Shown here: in pieces, positions 17,615 through 26,358 of the stretch
How the letters are laid out: each line of letters begins with the position of its first letter
Numbering within the stretch: position 1 is the stretch's first letter
Source: BOKV01 sp041397525
Lineage (GTDB): Bacteria > Pseudomonadota > Alphaproteobacteria > Rhizobiales > Rhizobiaceae
Direction: 5' to 3'
Assembly: GCA_041397525.1 (NCBI GenBank)
Contig: JAWKWL010000003.1
Location: 248,001-312,000, forward strand
Length of the DNA: 64,000 nt
The notes under the pieces: generated by a model
The model's database searches: none
Seen by the model: only the letters and a program-made list of their open reading frames with translations
What the model was told of the DNA's origin: nothing
Position numbers and translations under genes: made by a program

Positions 17615-18904
17615 ATGGACAAGATCGTGGTAACGGGCAATGGCCCGCTCAATGGCGTGATCCCGATTTCGGGTGCCAAGAATGCTGCCCTGCCACTGAT
17701 GATTGCCTCGCTTTTGACCAGTGAAAAGCTCATTCTCGACAATCTGCCACATCTGGCAGATGTGGAATCATTGATCCGCATTCTCACCAATCACGGCGTC
17801 GACTACAAGGTCGAGGGCAAGCGCCCCGGTCAGAATGGCAGCGAAGGCCGCACCGTTCATTTCAAGGCCAGCGAGATCGTCGATACGACTGCACCTTATG
17901 AACTCGTCTCGCGCATGCGCGCCAGTTTCTGGGTTATCGGTCCGCTGCTCGCCCGCATGCATGAGGCGCGTGTGTCGCTGCCGGGCGGTTGCGCCATAGG
18001 CACGCGTCCGGTGGATCTTTTCATTGACAGCCTGCAGGCGCTGGGAGCCAGCATGGATGTCGAGGCTGGGTATGTCGTTGCATCGGCAAAAGGTGGTCTT
18101 CGCGGCGCGAAATACCGCTTCCCGAAGGTATCCGTCGGCGCAACCCATGTGGCGATGATGGCTGCAACGCTTGCCAGGGGTGAGACTGTTCTGGAAAACG
18201 CGGCGCGCGAGCCGGAGGTTGCCGATCTTGCCAAGTGCCTGATGGCGATGGGTGCGAGAATTCACGGCGCCGGAACTTCGACGATCATCATTGACGGTGT
18301 AGATGAGTTGCACGGTGCCCGCCATACAGTCCTGCCCGATCGCATCGAGACCGGCACTTATGCAATGGCTGTGGCAATGACTGGCGGCGATGTCTTGCTG
18401 CAGGGCGCGGAAGCCGGGCTGCTGGACAACGTGCTTGATGTGCTCCGGGCAACCGGAGCAAGCATCGACATTCACAATGATGGCATCCGCGTTGCCCGCA
18501 ACGGCGGTGGCATTCTGCCGGTTGATGTGGTCACGGCTCCCTTTCCCGGTTTTCCAACCGATCTCCAGGCACAGTTCATGGCGCTGATGACGCGCGCCAG
18601 TGGCTCTTCACGCATCACCGAGACAATTTTCGAAAACCGTTTCATGCATGTGCAGGAGCTGGCGCGGCTGGGTGCCCGAATTGCGCTTGACGGGCAGACC
18701 GCAATCATAACCGGCGTTCCGCACCTGACGGGTGCACCGGTAATGGCAACGGATTTGCGCGCATCCGTGTCACTGGTCATTGCCGGACTTGTCGCCGAGG
18801 GGGAAACCACCGTCAACCGCGTCTACCATCTCGACCGCGGTTTTGAGCGGCTCGAAGAGAAACTCACCAATTGCGGGGCCAATATCCGCCGTGTTTCTTC
18901 CTGA
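17615..18904 (+). CDS. murA: UDP-N-acetylglucosamine 1-carboxyvinyltransferase MurA
   Basis: A 429-residue cytosolic enzyme that transfers enolpyruvate from PEP to UDP-GlcNAc, the first committed step of peptidoglycan synthesis and the target of fosfomycin. The N-terminal PISGAKNAALPLMIASLL is the conserved MurA start, and LPGGCAIGTRPVDLF carries the active-site cysteine, so the enzyme should be fosfomycin sensitive at that position. The final LDRGFERLEEKL is also typical. The ATG at 17615 gives the normal length; the frame extends upstream to 17477 without similarity. It heads the conserved block that continues with DUF2948 and hisD. Confidence 0.97.
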   Translation: MDKIVVTGNGPLNGVIPISGAKNAALPLMIASLLTSEKLILDNLPHLADVESLIRILTNHGVDYKVEGKRPGQNGSEGRTVHFKASEIVDTTAPYELVSRMRASFWVIGPLLARMHEARVSLPGGCAIGTRPVDLFIDSLQALGASMDVEAGYVVASAKGGLRGAKYRFPKVSVGATHVAMMAATLARGETVLENAAREPEVADLAKCLMAMGARIHGAGTSTIIIDGVDELHGARHTVLPDRIETGTYAMAVAMTGGDVLLQGAEAGLLDNVLDVLRATGASIDIHNDGIRVARNGGGILPVDVVTAPFPGFPTDLQAQFMALMTRASGSSRITETIFENRFMHVQELARLGARIALDGQTAIITGVPHLTGAPVMATDLRASVSLVIAGLVAEGETTVNRVYHLDRGFERLEEKLTNCGANIRRVSS

Positions 18905-19045
18905 GCGGAATTGGAGCATGCGGTTGCATTGGCGGCTGAAACTCAATAACACCCATGCTCGGGTGCAGCATCTGTTCCCGGTCAACCCATGCGGCCAGGT
19001 CACCAGCATCAAACAGGACTGCGCCAGCCAATACAGGTCCCTGCG

Positions 19046-19489
19046 ATGAACCGTCTCAAACTCATTGCCCTTGACGAAGAAGACCTTTCGGTCATTTCTG
19101 CCCATGTTCAGGACGCAGTCCTGAAAGCGGGCGATATCGACTATTTTGCACGGGAAAAAAGGTTTGTGGTCGCCATGAACCGCTTTGTCTGGGAAGTCGC
19201 AGACAAGACGAAACAGTTCGAGCGCCGCCGCTCGGTGTTGCATTTCGAGCGGGTCAACAAGGTCTCTTCCATCGGCTTTAACCGCAAAGGCAAGGATCAG
19301 GTATTGTCGCTGCTGGCTGTGGTGTTCCAGCCAGGCGACCTGCCCGCCGGAACACTCGAACTGGTGTTTTCAGGCAATGCCGTCATCCGCCTGGAGGTGG
19401 AATGCGTCGAAGCACAATTGTCCGACATGGCCGCTGCATGGGAAACATCCTCACGGCCCGGCCATCCTGATCTCGAAGACAATTGCTGA
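19046..19489 (+). CDS. DUF2948 family protein
   Basis: A 147-residue soluble protein of unknown function. LKLIALDEEDLSVISAHVQD at the start, FVVAMNRFVWE in the middle and a VVFQPGD-containing stretch followed by a beta-rich end and a WETSSRPGHPD tail are features of DUF2948, a family largely confined to Alphaproteobacteria. The gene lies between murA and hisD, its usual place. The ATG at 19046 starts just before the conserved part; the frame is open back to 18989. There is no evidence for an enzymatic role. Confidence 0.9.
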   Translation: MNRLKLIALDEEDLSVISAHVQDAVLKAGDIDYFAREKRFVVAMNRFVWEVADKTKQFERRRSVLHFERVNKVSSIGFNRKGKDQVLSLLAVVFQPGDLPAGTLELVFSGNAVIRLEVECVEAQLSDMAAAWETSSRPGHPDLEDNC

Positions 19490-19510
19490 CAATTTTCTCC
19501 AAGGCATCCA

Positions 19511-20806
19511 ATGGTTACACGGCTCGACAGTTCCCATCCCGGCTTTGAAACCCGTTTCAGCGAACTCCTTGGCATGAAACGGGAGATTTCCGAGGACGTT
19601 GATGCCACCGTCCGCGCCATCATTGCCGATGTGCGCATGAGGGGCGACCAGGCAGTGCTTGAATATACCGCCCGCTTTGACCGGCTGGAAATTCCTCCGG
19701 GCGAAATGGCGTTTTCAGTGGCCGAAATTGACGCGGCAATGGCCGCAGTGCCTGCCGCGACTTTGGAGGCGCTTGAACTGGCTCGCGGCCGCATCCGCTC
19801 GCATCACCAGCGCCAAATGCCATCCGATGACCGTTATGTCGACGCTGTCGGTGTTGAGCTCGGCTCGCGCTGGACGGCAGTGGAATCGGTTGGTCTATAT
19901 GTGCCCGGTGGTACCGCGTCCTATCCCAGCTCCGTGCTGATGAATGCCGTCCCCGCCGTCGTTGCAGGTGTTGAGCGCATTGTCATGGTGGTGCCCACCC
20001 CCGATGGCGTCATCAATCCGCTGGTATTGGCTGCTGCCCGCCTTGCCGGCGTCCACGAAATCTATCGCATTGGCGGCGCACAGGCGATTGCCGCCCTTGC
20101 CCATGGCACGCAGACAATAGCCCCGGTTGCCAAGATTGTCGGACCGGGCAATGCCTTTGTCGCGGCTGCCAAGCGCCAGGTTTTCGGCCATGTCGGCATT
20201 GACATGATCGCCGGACCGTCCGAGGTGCTGGTGGTGGCTGACGCAGGAAACGATCCCGACTGGCTCGCTGCTGACCTTCTGGCGCAGGCCGAACATGACA
20301 CATCAGCGCAATCGATCCTGATTACCGATACGCCTGAACTTGCCGACGCTGTGTGTGCAGCCGTCGAGCGCCAGTTGAAAACACTTCCGCGTGGCGAAAT
20401 TGCCGGCAGGAGCTGGGAGGATCATGGCGCGGTTATCACAGTCAGGAGCATTGATGATGCTGCGCCGTTGGCTGACCGCATTGCTGCCGAGCACCTTGAA
20501 ATCGCCACCGCCAACCCGGACGCATTCCTTGCCCGGATTCGCAATGCCGGAGCGGTATTCCTGGGCCGTTTCACCCCGGAAGCCGTGGGAGATTATGTTG
20601 GCGGCTCGAACCATGTGCTGCCCACAGCGCGTTCCGCCCGGTTTTCCTCGGGACTTTCCGTGCTTGACTATGTCAAACGAACCTCCATCCTGCGATTGGG
20701 GCCGGATCAGCTTGCAGCGATAGGTCCTGCTGCGGTAACGCTGGCAGAAGGCGAGGGGCTTGAGGCCCATGCGCGCTCTGTCACCATTCGTATGAACCGT
20801 GGCTGA
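19511..20806 (+). CDS. hisD: Histidinol dehydrogenase
   Basis: A 431-residue zinc enzyme catalysing the last two oxidations of histidine synthesis (L-histidinol to histidinal to histidine, with NAD+). YVPGGTASYPSSVLMNAVPA and GPGNAFVAAAKRQVFG are signature segments. LAQAEHDTSAQ holds the Gln/His zinc ligands, and AAEHLEI near residue 320 carries catalytic residues. The length is standard. It starts 21 bp after the DUF2948 stop and is probably cotranscribed with UPF0262. No other his gene is in the window, as usual for alphaproteobacterial hisD. Confidence 0.97.
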   Translation: MVTRLDSSHPGFETRFSELLGMKREISEDVDATVRAIIADVRMRGDQAVLEYTARFDRLEIPPGEMAFSVAEIDAAMAAVPAATLEALELARGRIRSHHQRQMPSDDRYVDAVGVELGSRWTAVESVGLYVPGGTASYPSSVLMNAVPAVVAGVERIVMVVPTPDGVINPLVLAAARLAGVHEIYRIGGAQAIAALAHGTQTIAPVAKIVGPGNAFVAAAKRQVFGHVGIDMIAGPSEVLVVADAGNDPDWLAADLLAQAEHDTSAQSILITDTPELADAVCAAVERQLKTLPRGEIAGRSWEDHGAVITVRSIDDAAPLADRIAAEHLEIATANPDAFLARIRNAGAVFLGRFTPEAVGDYVGGSNHVLPTARSARFSSGLSVLDYVKRTSILRLGPDQLAAIGPAAVTLAEGEGLEAHARSVTIRMNRG

Positions 20807-20835
20807 TCATCAATCAATTCCCCGAAAGGGAAACC

Positions 20836-21315
20836 GTGGCACAGAAATCGAACAACAGGCTGGTGGATGTGGTGCTGGACGACAAGTCCATTGGCCGCGC
20901 CACGCCTGACGTTGAGCACGAGCGTGCCGTCGCCATTTTCGACCTGATTGAGGAAAACGAGTTCCTGCCGGACGGGGATGAAGGCGGTCCTTACAAATTG
21001 ACCCTGTCAGTGGTGGAATCGCGGCTCGTATTCGATATTCGCCGCGAAGACGATACGCCAGTCGTCATGCATGTCCTGTCGCTCACTCCATTCAAGCGGG
21101 TGATCAAGGACTATTTCCTGATTTGCGAAAGCTATTATGACGCAATCAGGACCTCCTCCACCAGCCAGATCGAGGCCATCGACATGGGCAGGCGCGGCCT
21201 GCACAACGAAGGCTCGCAGACATTGATGGATCGCCTGTCTGGCAAGATCGGCATGGATCTCGATACTGCCCGCCGCCTGTTCACGTTGATCTGCGTCCTG
21301 CATTGGCGTGGCTAA
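20836..21315 (+). CDS. UPF0262 family protein
   Basis: A 159-residue protein of the uncharacterised UPF0262 family, which sits between hisD and a low-molecular-weight phosphatase-like gene in many Hyphomicrobiales. Recognisable segments are VVLDDKSIGRATPDVEHERA, FDLIEENEFLP, SLTPFKRVIKDYF and AIDMGRRGLHNEGS. The start is GTG at 20836, preceded by GAAAGGGAAA. The 3' end overlaps the following gene by about 13 bp, so the two are probably translated together. Function unknown. Confidence 0.93.
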   Translation: MAQKSNNRLVDVVLDDKSIGRATPDVEHERAVAIFDLIEENEFLPDGDEGGPYKLTLSVVESRLVFDIRREDDTPVVMHVLSLTPFKRVIKDYFLICESYYDAIRTSSTSQIEAIDMGRRGLHNEGSQTLMDRLSGKIGMDLDTARRLFTLICVLHWRG

Positions 21316-21827
21316 GCGGTCTGGGACTGGATCACAACTTGGCCAACGATAGCGAAAAAACCGGAACCGAAGGCGGGGCAGATGCGAAAAGCCCCTCTGT
21401 TCCCGGTTCTGTGCTGCCCGGTTCCGTACTTTTCGTCTGCGCCATGAATTCGATTCGTTCGCCCATGGCCGAGCATCTGATGAAAGCGGCCTTTGGATCA
21501 CGCGTTTTTGTTGATTCTGCCGGCGTGCGTGCCGGAGACCCTGATGGCTTCATGATTGCGGTGATGGCGGAAAAGGGCATTGACCTGACCGGCTACCAGC
21601 CCTCGACGCTGGATGACATGGAAGACAGCTATTTCGACCTCATCGTTACGCTTGCACCCGAGGCGCACCACCGCGCTCTGGAAATGACCCGTGCCCAGGC
21701 CGTTGATATTGAATATTGGCCGACCATGGACCCTTCAACCGTGGCAGGAAATCGCGAACAGGTACTTGAGGCCTATCGCCAGACGCGGGATATGATAGAC
21801 AAGCGCATCCGCAACCGGTTTGGATAG
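21303..21827 (+). CDS. Low-molecular-weight phosphatase family protein
   Basis: Up to 174 residues. After a low-complexity N-terminal stretch of about 40 residues, VLFVCAMNSIRSPMAE contains the C(X)5R phosphate-binding loop (Cys46-Arg52) of low-molecular-weight protein tyrosine phosphatases and thioredoxin-type arsenate reductases. WPTMDPST further down supplies a candidate general-acid aspartate. It could dephosphorylate proteins or small molecules; the substrate is not predictable. The start is uncertain: TTG 21303 overlaps UPF0262, and TTG 21339 is an in-frame alternative. Confidence 0.87.
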   Translation: MAWLSGLGLDHNLANDSEKTGTEGGADAKSPSVPGSVLPGSVLFVCAMNSIRSPMAEHLMKAAFGSRVFVDSAGVRAGDPDGFMIAVMAEKGIDLTGYQPSTLDDMEDSYFDLIVTLAPEAHHRALEMTRAQAVDIEYWPTMDPSTVAGNREQVLEAYRQTRDMIDKRIRNRFG

Positions 21828-21948
21828 GGTTTTGCCCGGATGTTCCAGACCAATTTCAGGCAAATAGCAGGCTTGCTCAGCTTTGCGGTTCACAAACCTG
21901 CATTCCTGATATAGTTTCCCGCGACTTTCGCGACAAAGCAGAGGACGA

Positions 21949-22167
21949 ATGGCCAAGGAAGAAGTTCTGGAGTTTCCAGGAATCGTAACCGAATTGTTGC
22001 CCAACGCAACATTCCGGGTGAAACTGGAAAACGAACATGAAATCATCGCCCACACGGCAGGACGCATGCGCAAGAACCGTATTCGGGTGCTTGCCGGTGA
22101 CAAGGTTCTTGTGGAAATGACTCCCTATGACCTGACCAAGGGCCGTATCACCTATCGTTTCAAGTAA
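21949..22167 (+). CDS. infA: Translation initiation factor IF-1
   Basis: A 72-residue OB-fold protein, the exact usual size, that binds the A site of the 30S subunit during initiation. The start MAKEEVLEFPGIVTELLPNA and the end DLTKGRITYRFK are highly conserved in Alphaproteobacteria. It lies 121 bp after the phosphatase-like gene and probably has its own promoter in that gap. Confidence 0.98.
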   Translation: MAKEEVLEFPGIVTELLPNATFRVKLENEHEIIAHTAGRMRKNRIRVLAGDKVLVEMTPYDLTKGRITYRFK

Positions 22168-22200
22168 GATTTTCACGGGCAGCAAACAGGAAGCCGGTCC

Positions 22201-22824
22201 ATGACAACCAGGCCGCAACTCGTACTTGCTTCCGGTTCGCCGAGAAGGCTCCAGCTATTGCAGCAGGCGGGGATCGAACCTGATCAGTTGTCGCCTGTGG
22301 ATGCTGACGAAACGCCGCAAAAGGGTGAGGCACCACGCTCGCTGGCCAAGCGCCTGGCACGGGAAAAGGCCGAGCTCGCATTGAGGAATGCCGCGCGTTC
22401 CCCGGAATTGCAGAATTCCTTCATCCTGACTGCCGACACCGTGGTGGCACTGGGACGGCGCGTGCTGCCAAAGGCGGAAATGATGGATCAGGCCTCGATG
22501 TGCCTGCGCCTGCTTTCCGGCCGTTCGCACCGCGTTTACACCGGCGTGACGCTGGTAACGCCGAAAGGCGTGATGCGCCATCGTCTGGTCGAATCACGCG
22601 TGAGATTCAAGCGGCTCTCACGCGAGGAAATGGAAGCCTATCTGGCTTCCGGCGAATGGCGCGGCAAGGCCGGTGGCTATGCCATCCAGGGTTTGGCAGG
22701 AAGTTTCGTCGTCAAGCTGATAGGGTCCTACACCAATGTCATGGGCCTGCCATTGTACGAAACTGTCTCGCTGCTGACCGGAGAAGGCTATCCGGTTCAT
22801 TTCAACTGGTTCAACCGCGTCTGA
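22201..22824 (+). CDS. Maf family nucleotide pyrophosphatase
   Basis: A 207-residue protein. ASGSPRRLQLLQQAGI is the Maf signature, and DTVVALG contains the metal-binding aspartate. Maf enzymes hydrolyse non-canonical nucleoside triphosphates (dTTP/UTP or modified pyrimidines) to monophosphates and have been linked to septum inhibition. The GYAIQGLAGSFV and YTNVMGLPLYET stretches complete the fold. It follows infA by 33 bp and precedes yacG, the usual arrangement. The exact nucleotide specificity cannot be told from the sequence. Confidence 0.93.
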   Translation: MTTRPQLVLASGSPRRLQLLQQAGIEPDQLSPVDADETPQKGEAPRSLAKRLAREKAELALRNAARSPELQNSFILTADTVVALGRRVLPKAEMMDQASMCLRLLSGRSHRVYTGVTLVTPKGVMRHRLVESRVRFKRLSREEMEAYLASGEWRGKAGGYAIQGLAGSFVVKLIGSYTNVMGLPLYETVSLLTGEGYPVHFNWFNRV

Positions 22825-22849
22825 GTTGGTTGGGAAGAACGCGCTCGAC

Positions 22850-23041
22850 ATGTCAGCCAATATAGAACCATTGCGAAAGCCGCGCCCGTGCCCGCAATGC
22901 GCAAAGCCCTCGATGCGCGACACTTACCCGTTTTGCTCAAGGCGTTGTGCTGATCTTGACCTCGGCAGATGGCTTGACGGTGCCTATGCGCTTCCCGCAT
23001 CCGGCGACGGCGAACCCTTTGACGGGGATGATGGCAATTGA
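22850..23041 (+). CDS. yacG: DNA gyrase inhibitor YacG (zinc ribbon)
   Basis: A 63-residue protein with four cysteines in the YacG pattern: CPQC near residue 14 and CSRRC near residue 30, so one zinc is held as C-x2-C...C-x3-C. ADLDLGRWLDGAYALP is the conserved helix after the zinc site. YacG binds GyrB and blocks DNA binding. The ATG at 22850 was chosen because it gives the family's usual N-terminus. It is the last protein gene of the murA-infA block. Confidence 0.92.
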   Translation: MSANIEPLRKPRPCPQCAKPSMRDTYPFCSRRCADLDLGRWLDGAYALPASGDGEPFDGDDGN

Positions 23042-23202
23042 CAAGTCAAACCCGTGTTTGCGGAGGTTCACGGCTCCTTCGGCAAAGGCTTTGCATGGCG
23101 GCAGAAAAGCGTTGGTTTTTGCGCATTGCACTACTGGACAGGCAGGGGCTGACCGCCTATAAACCGCTCACTTCGGCGCAAGCAGTTCCTGCTTGGCGCT
23201 CA

Positions 23203-23278
23203 GCCCGGGTAGCTCAGTTGGTAGAGCAGCGGATTGAAAATCCGCGTGTCGGTGGTTCGAATCCGCCCCCGGGCACCA
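23203..23278 (+). tRNA. tRNA-Phe (anticodon GAA)
   Basis: A complete cloverleaf: acceptor GCCCGGG with CCCGGGC, D arm GCTC/GAGC, anticodon stem GCGGA/TCCGC around TTGAAAA (anticodon GAA), T arm GGTGG/CCGCC with TTCGAAT. CCA is encoded; 76 nt in total. It lies after yacG, as often in Hyphomicrobiales, and 13 bp before the end of the convergent racemase-family gene. Confidence 0.98.
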
Positions 23279-23291
23279 TTTCATGAAATTT

Positions 23292-24320
23292 CTAGCGCGC
23301 ACCCCAGGTATCCGACAGCCGGTAGCCTTGCGGCCAGGGGTCGGCAGGATCCAGCATGTGCTGGTGAATGCCGGTGATCCAGGCACGACCGGATATCTCC
23401 GGGCGAATGGCAGGCTTGCCGCCAACAAGCGTTTCCCCGAGAATCTGTCCGGAAAAGGTCGAGCCAATCAGCGAACGTGCCGTCAGTCGGTCGCCCACCT
23501 TCATCCTGCCACGTGCATGCAGCACCGCCATGCGGGCACACAACGCCGTTCCGGTCGGAGAACGGTCCACCTTGCCAGGCTGGATGGCAACTGCAGCCGC
23601 CGTTTCCAGGCCATCTGCACCTTCGCTCAGCGGACCTGCAAACAGGCAGAAGGAGAAATGTTTCCAGTCGCCATTTTCAGGGTGGTGAAACCTGAGTTGC
23701 GCATTGGCCGCATTGGTGATCTTCACACCCAGTCTTGCAATGGCATGCGCTTCATCCTCGACAAGGGAAAAGCCGAGAGCGGTAGCATCGACAATGACAA
23801 AACTGTCGCCGCCATAAGCAGTGTCCACGTCAAGCGTGCCAAGTCCTTCAACCTCCAGCCTGCAGTCAAGCTGGGCGGCAAATGACGCGACATTCTGCAC
23901 GAAAATCCGCTCGGCCTTGCCATCGCGGCATTCCGCGCGAACACGTACCAGCCCGCCTGGCGCTTCCAGGATCATGTGCGTAACCGGCTCGGTCATGGGG
24001 ATGATCCCGCTGTCGAGCAGCACCGTCGACACGCAAATCGAATTCGAGCCTGACATCGGCGGTGTGTGCTCCGGCTCCATGATAATCCATGCAGCCTGCG
24101 CCTCTGGATGTTTGGGCGGTACGAGCAGGTTCACATGGCGGAAGACCCCGCCGCGCGGTTCGTTGAGCACGAAATTCCGAAGTGTCTGGTCCTGCGCTAT
24201 CCAGCGGCTCTGCTCCCACACCGTGTCGCCGGGAGGTGGTTGCACGCCACCCACGATGACATCGCCAACCTCACCCTCGGCATGGGCGGATATGACATGG
24301 ATGGTTTTGGTGCTGCGCAT
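23292..24320 (-). CDS. Proline racemase / hydroxyproline dehydratase family protein
   Basis: A 342-residue cytosolic protein with the two-lobed fold of proline racemase, 4-hydroxyproline epimerase and trans-3-hydroxyproline dehydratase. In characterised members the first catalytic cysteine sits in MCGH; here the place reads PPMSGSNSICVSTVLLD, so Ser90 replaces it. The second, normally DRSPCGTG, reads DRSPTGTAL, so Thr256 replaces it. Thr at the second place is known from trans-3-hydroxyproline dehydratases, which keep the first Cys. The start codon is one base after the stop of the flavin oxidoreductase, so both belong to one operon, pointing to proline-betaine or hydroxyproline-type catabolism. 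The reaction is uncertain. Confidence 0.87.
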   Translation of the reverse strand: MRSTKTIHVISAHAEGEVGDVIVGGVQPPPGDTVWEQSRWIAQDQTLRNFVLNEPRGGVFRHVNLLVPPKHPEAQAAWIIMEPEHTPPMSGSNSICVSTVLLDSGIIPMTEPVTHMILEAPGGLVRVRAECRDGKAERIFVQNVASFAAQLDCRLEVEGLGTLDVDTAYGGDSFVIVDATALGFSLVEDEAHAIARLGVKITNAANAQLRFHHPENGDWKHFSFCLFAGPLSEGADGLETAAAVAIQPGKVDRSPTGTALCARMAVLHARGRMKVGDRLTARSLIGSTFSGQILGETLVGGKPAIRPEISGRAWITGIHQHMLDPADPWPQGYRLSDTWGAR

Positions 24321-24321
24321 T

Positions 24322-26358
24322 TCAAAGTGCCTTTGCCAGACGCAAGCCGTCATAAATGGCTGCGTGTGTGTTACGGGCAGCAATGGCGTCGCCAATGCGG
24401 AATAATTGATAGCTGCCACCCGGATTGCGGATGATAGCCTGCGGACGCCCTTCGACAAGGGCCTTATAATCGGCTTCACCCAGATTTGTTGAGCCGTCGC
24501 GAAGGTCAAAATACAGATCATCAAGCGGCCTTGTGCCGTGATTGACAACCACCTGGTCCACATGCCTTTCGCGCCTGACGCCGCCATAATCGCTGCCAAG
24601 GATGGCGACAAGCCCGTTGCCCTGTCGCCGCACCGCGTCAAGCTTCCAGGTCACCGTGAAGGTCACATTGCGCTTTTGCAGTTCACGCATGGAAGGTGTG
24701 AGCGACATGCCCATGACTTCCGGCGAAAATGTCCGGTCGCGTGTCATGATCTCCACCGCAGCCCCGGTCTCGGCGATTTTCTCCGCAGCCTGTAATGCCG
24801 TATAGTCACCGGCATCGTCATAGATGAGCACATTCGCACCGGGGCGCACATCACCCGACAGGATGTCCCAGGCAGAAACGACCAGCTCATTGCCTTCACT
24901 GCAAATCTCCGTATGCGGCAGGCCGCCGGTGGCCACAATCACCACATCGGGCTTTTCGCCAAGAACTGTGCCTGCATCCGCAAGACTGTTGAAATGAAAT
25001 GTGGCGCCCAACCGGATCGCTTCCGAAAACCGCCACTGGATCAACTGGATCATTTCAGCCCGTCTCGGCGTCATCGCCGTCAACCGTACCTGTCCGCCCG
25101 GATCACCGGCGGCCTCGTGGACAATCACCTCGTGACCGCGTTCAGCCGCGACCCTCGCAGTTTCGAGGCCCCCCGGACCAGCGCCGATAACGACCACACG
25201 TCGCTTGTGTTCAGCCCTTTCAATGACATGCGTTTGGTACAACTCGCGACCCGTGGCCGGATTGTGCAGGCAATGTGCCGCGCCAGCCATGTAGATGCGG
25301 TCGAGGCAGTAATTCGCTCCAACGCAAGGACGGATGCGATCCTCCTCTCCACGCATGATCTTTGCCACGATATGCGGGTCGGCAATATGCGCCCGCGTCA
25401 TGCCAACCATGTCGAGCTTGCCACTGGCTATGGCATGGCGCGCCGTTGCCACGTCCTGGATTTTCGCTGCATGGAAGGTAGGAAACCTGGTTGCGGCGCG
25501 GATTTCGCCGGCAAAGTCGAGATGCGGATTGGCGCGCATGCCCTGAACCGGGATCATGTTGGTCATGGCCGCATCGGTTTCGATATGCCCGCGGATCACG
25601 TTGATGAAATCGACCAGCCCGCTCGCTTTCAGCCGGTGGGAGATTTCCAGACCCTCCTCCTTGCTGATGCCGCCCTCCATGTCTTCATCGGCCACCTGGC
25701 GGATACCGACAATGAAATCCGGACCAACCCGTTTGCGGATGGCCTGAAGGACTTCCATGGAAAATCGCATGCGGTTTTCCAGGCTGCCCCCATATGCTCC
25801 ATCCATGCCATTGGTCGCAGGCGACCAGAACTGGTCAAGCAAATGGCCGCAGGCCTGTATCTCGATGCCATCAAGGCCAGCCGCTTTCATTCTCTCGGCC
25901 GCGTCAGCATAGTCTTCGGTGATGCGCTCGATGTCCCAGATTTCAGCCTTTTTCGGAAATGCGCGATGCGCCGGTTCGCGCTCATGGCTTGATGATACCA
26001 CCGGCAGCCAATCTTCCTTGTCCCAGCGTGTGCGGCGGCCGAGATGCGTCAACTGGATCATCACTGCGCATTCATGGTCGTGGCACTCGTCGGTGAGCTT
26101 CTTCATCCATGAAACGACTTCATCCTTCCATGCCAGAATATTGTTGAAGACCGGTGGGCTGTCGCGCGCGACACATGCCGATCCCGCCGTCATCGTCAGC
26201 GCCACACCGCCACGCGCGCGTTCAACATGATAGGCGCGGTAGCGGTTCTTGGGCATTCCGTCTTCGGGATAGGCAGGTTCATGACTGGTGATCATGATCC
26301 GGTTTTTCAGCCGCAAATGCTTGAGTTGAAATGGCTGCAACAGGGGGTCGTTTTTCAT
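24322..26358 (-). CDS. Iron-sulfur flavin oxidoreductase, dimethylglycine / N-methylproline demethylase type
   Basis: A 678-residue protein of the trimethylamine dehydrogenase / 2,4-dienoyl-CoA reductase family. An FMN barrel of the Old Yellow Enzyme kind spans 1-340 (with SAC near residue 60, IQLTHLGRR at 101-109 and QACGHLLDQFWSP). An iron-sulfur segment follows, with Cys345, Cys351 and Cys363 (CVGANYCLDRIY); position 348, often Cys, is Ala. An NAD(P)/FAD-type domain begins with VVVIGAGPGGLETARVAAE. Enzymes of this design demethylate dimethylglycine (DgcA) or N-methylproline in stachydrine breakdown. The coupled racemase-family gene favours a proline-betaine substrate. Confidence 0.88.
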   Translation of the reverse strand: MKNDPLLQPFQLKHLRLKNRIMITSHEPAYPEDGMPKNRYRAYHVERARGGVALTMTAGSACVARDSPPVFNNILAWKDEVVSWMKKLTDECHDHECAVMIQLTHLGRRTRWDKEDWLPVVSSSHEREPAHRAFPKKAEIWDIERITEDYADAAERMKAAGLDGIEIQACGHLLDQFWSPATNGMDGAYGGSLENRMRFSMEVLQAIRKRVGPDFIVGIRQVADEDMEGGISKEEGLEISHRLKASGLVDFINVIRGHIETDAAMTNMIPVQGMRANPHLDFAGEIRAATRFPTFHAAKIQDVATARHAIASGKLDMVGMTRAHIADPHIVAKIMRGEEDRIRPCVGANYCLDRIYMAGAAHCLHNPATGRELYQTHVIERAEHKRRVVVIGAGPGGLETARVAAERGHEVIVHEAAGDPGGQVRLTAMTPRRAEMIQLIQWRFSEAIRLGATFHFNSLADAGTVLGEKPDVVIVATGGLPHTEICSEGNELVVSAWDILSGDVRPGANVLIYDDAGDYTALQAAEKIAETGAAVEIMTRDRTFSPEVMGMSLTPSMRELQKRNVTFTVTWKLDAVRRQGNGLVAILGSDYGGVRRERHVDQVVVNHGTRPLDDLYFDLRDGSTNLGEADYKALVEGRPQAIIRNPGGSYQLFRIGDAIAARNTHAAIYDGLRLAKAL

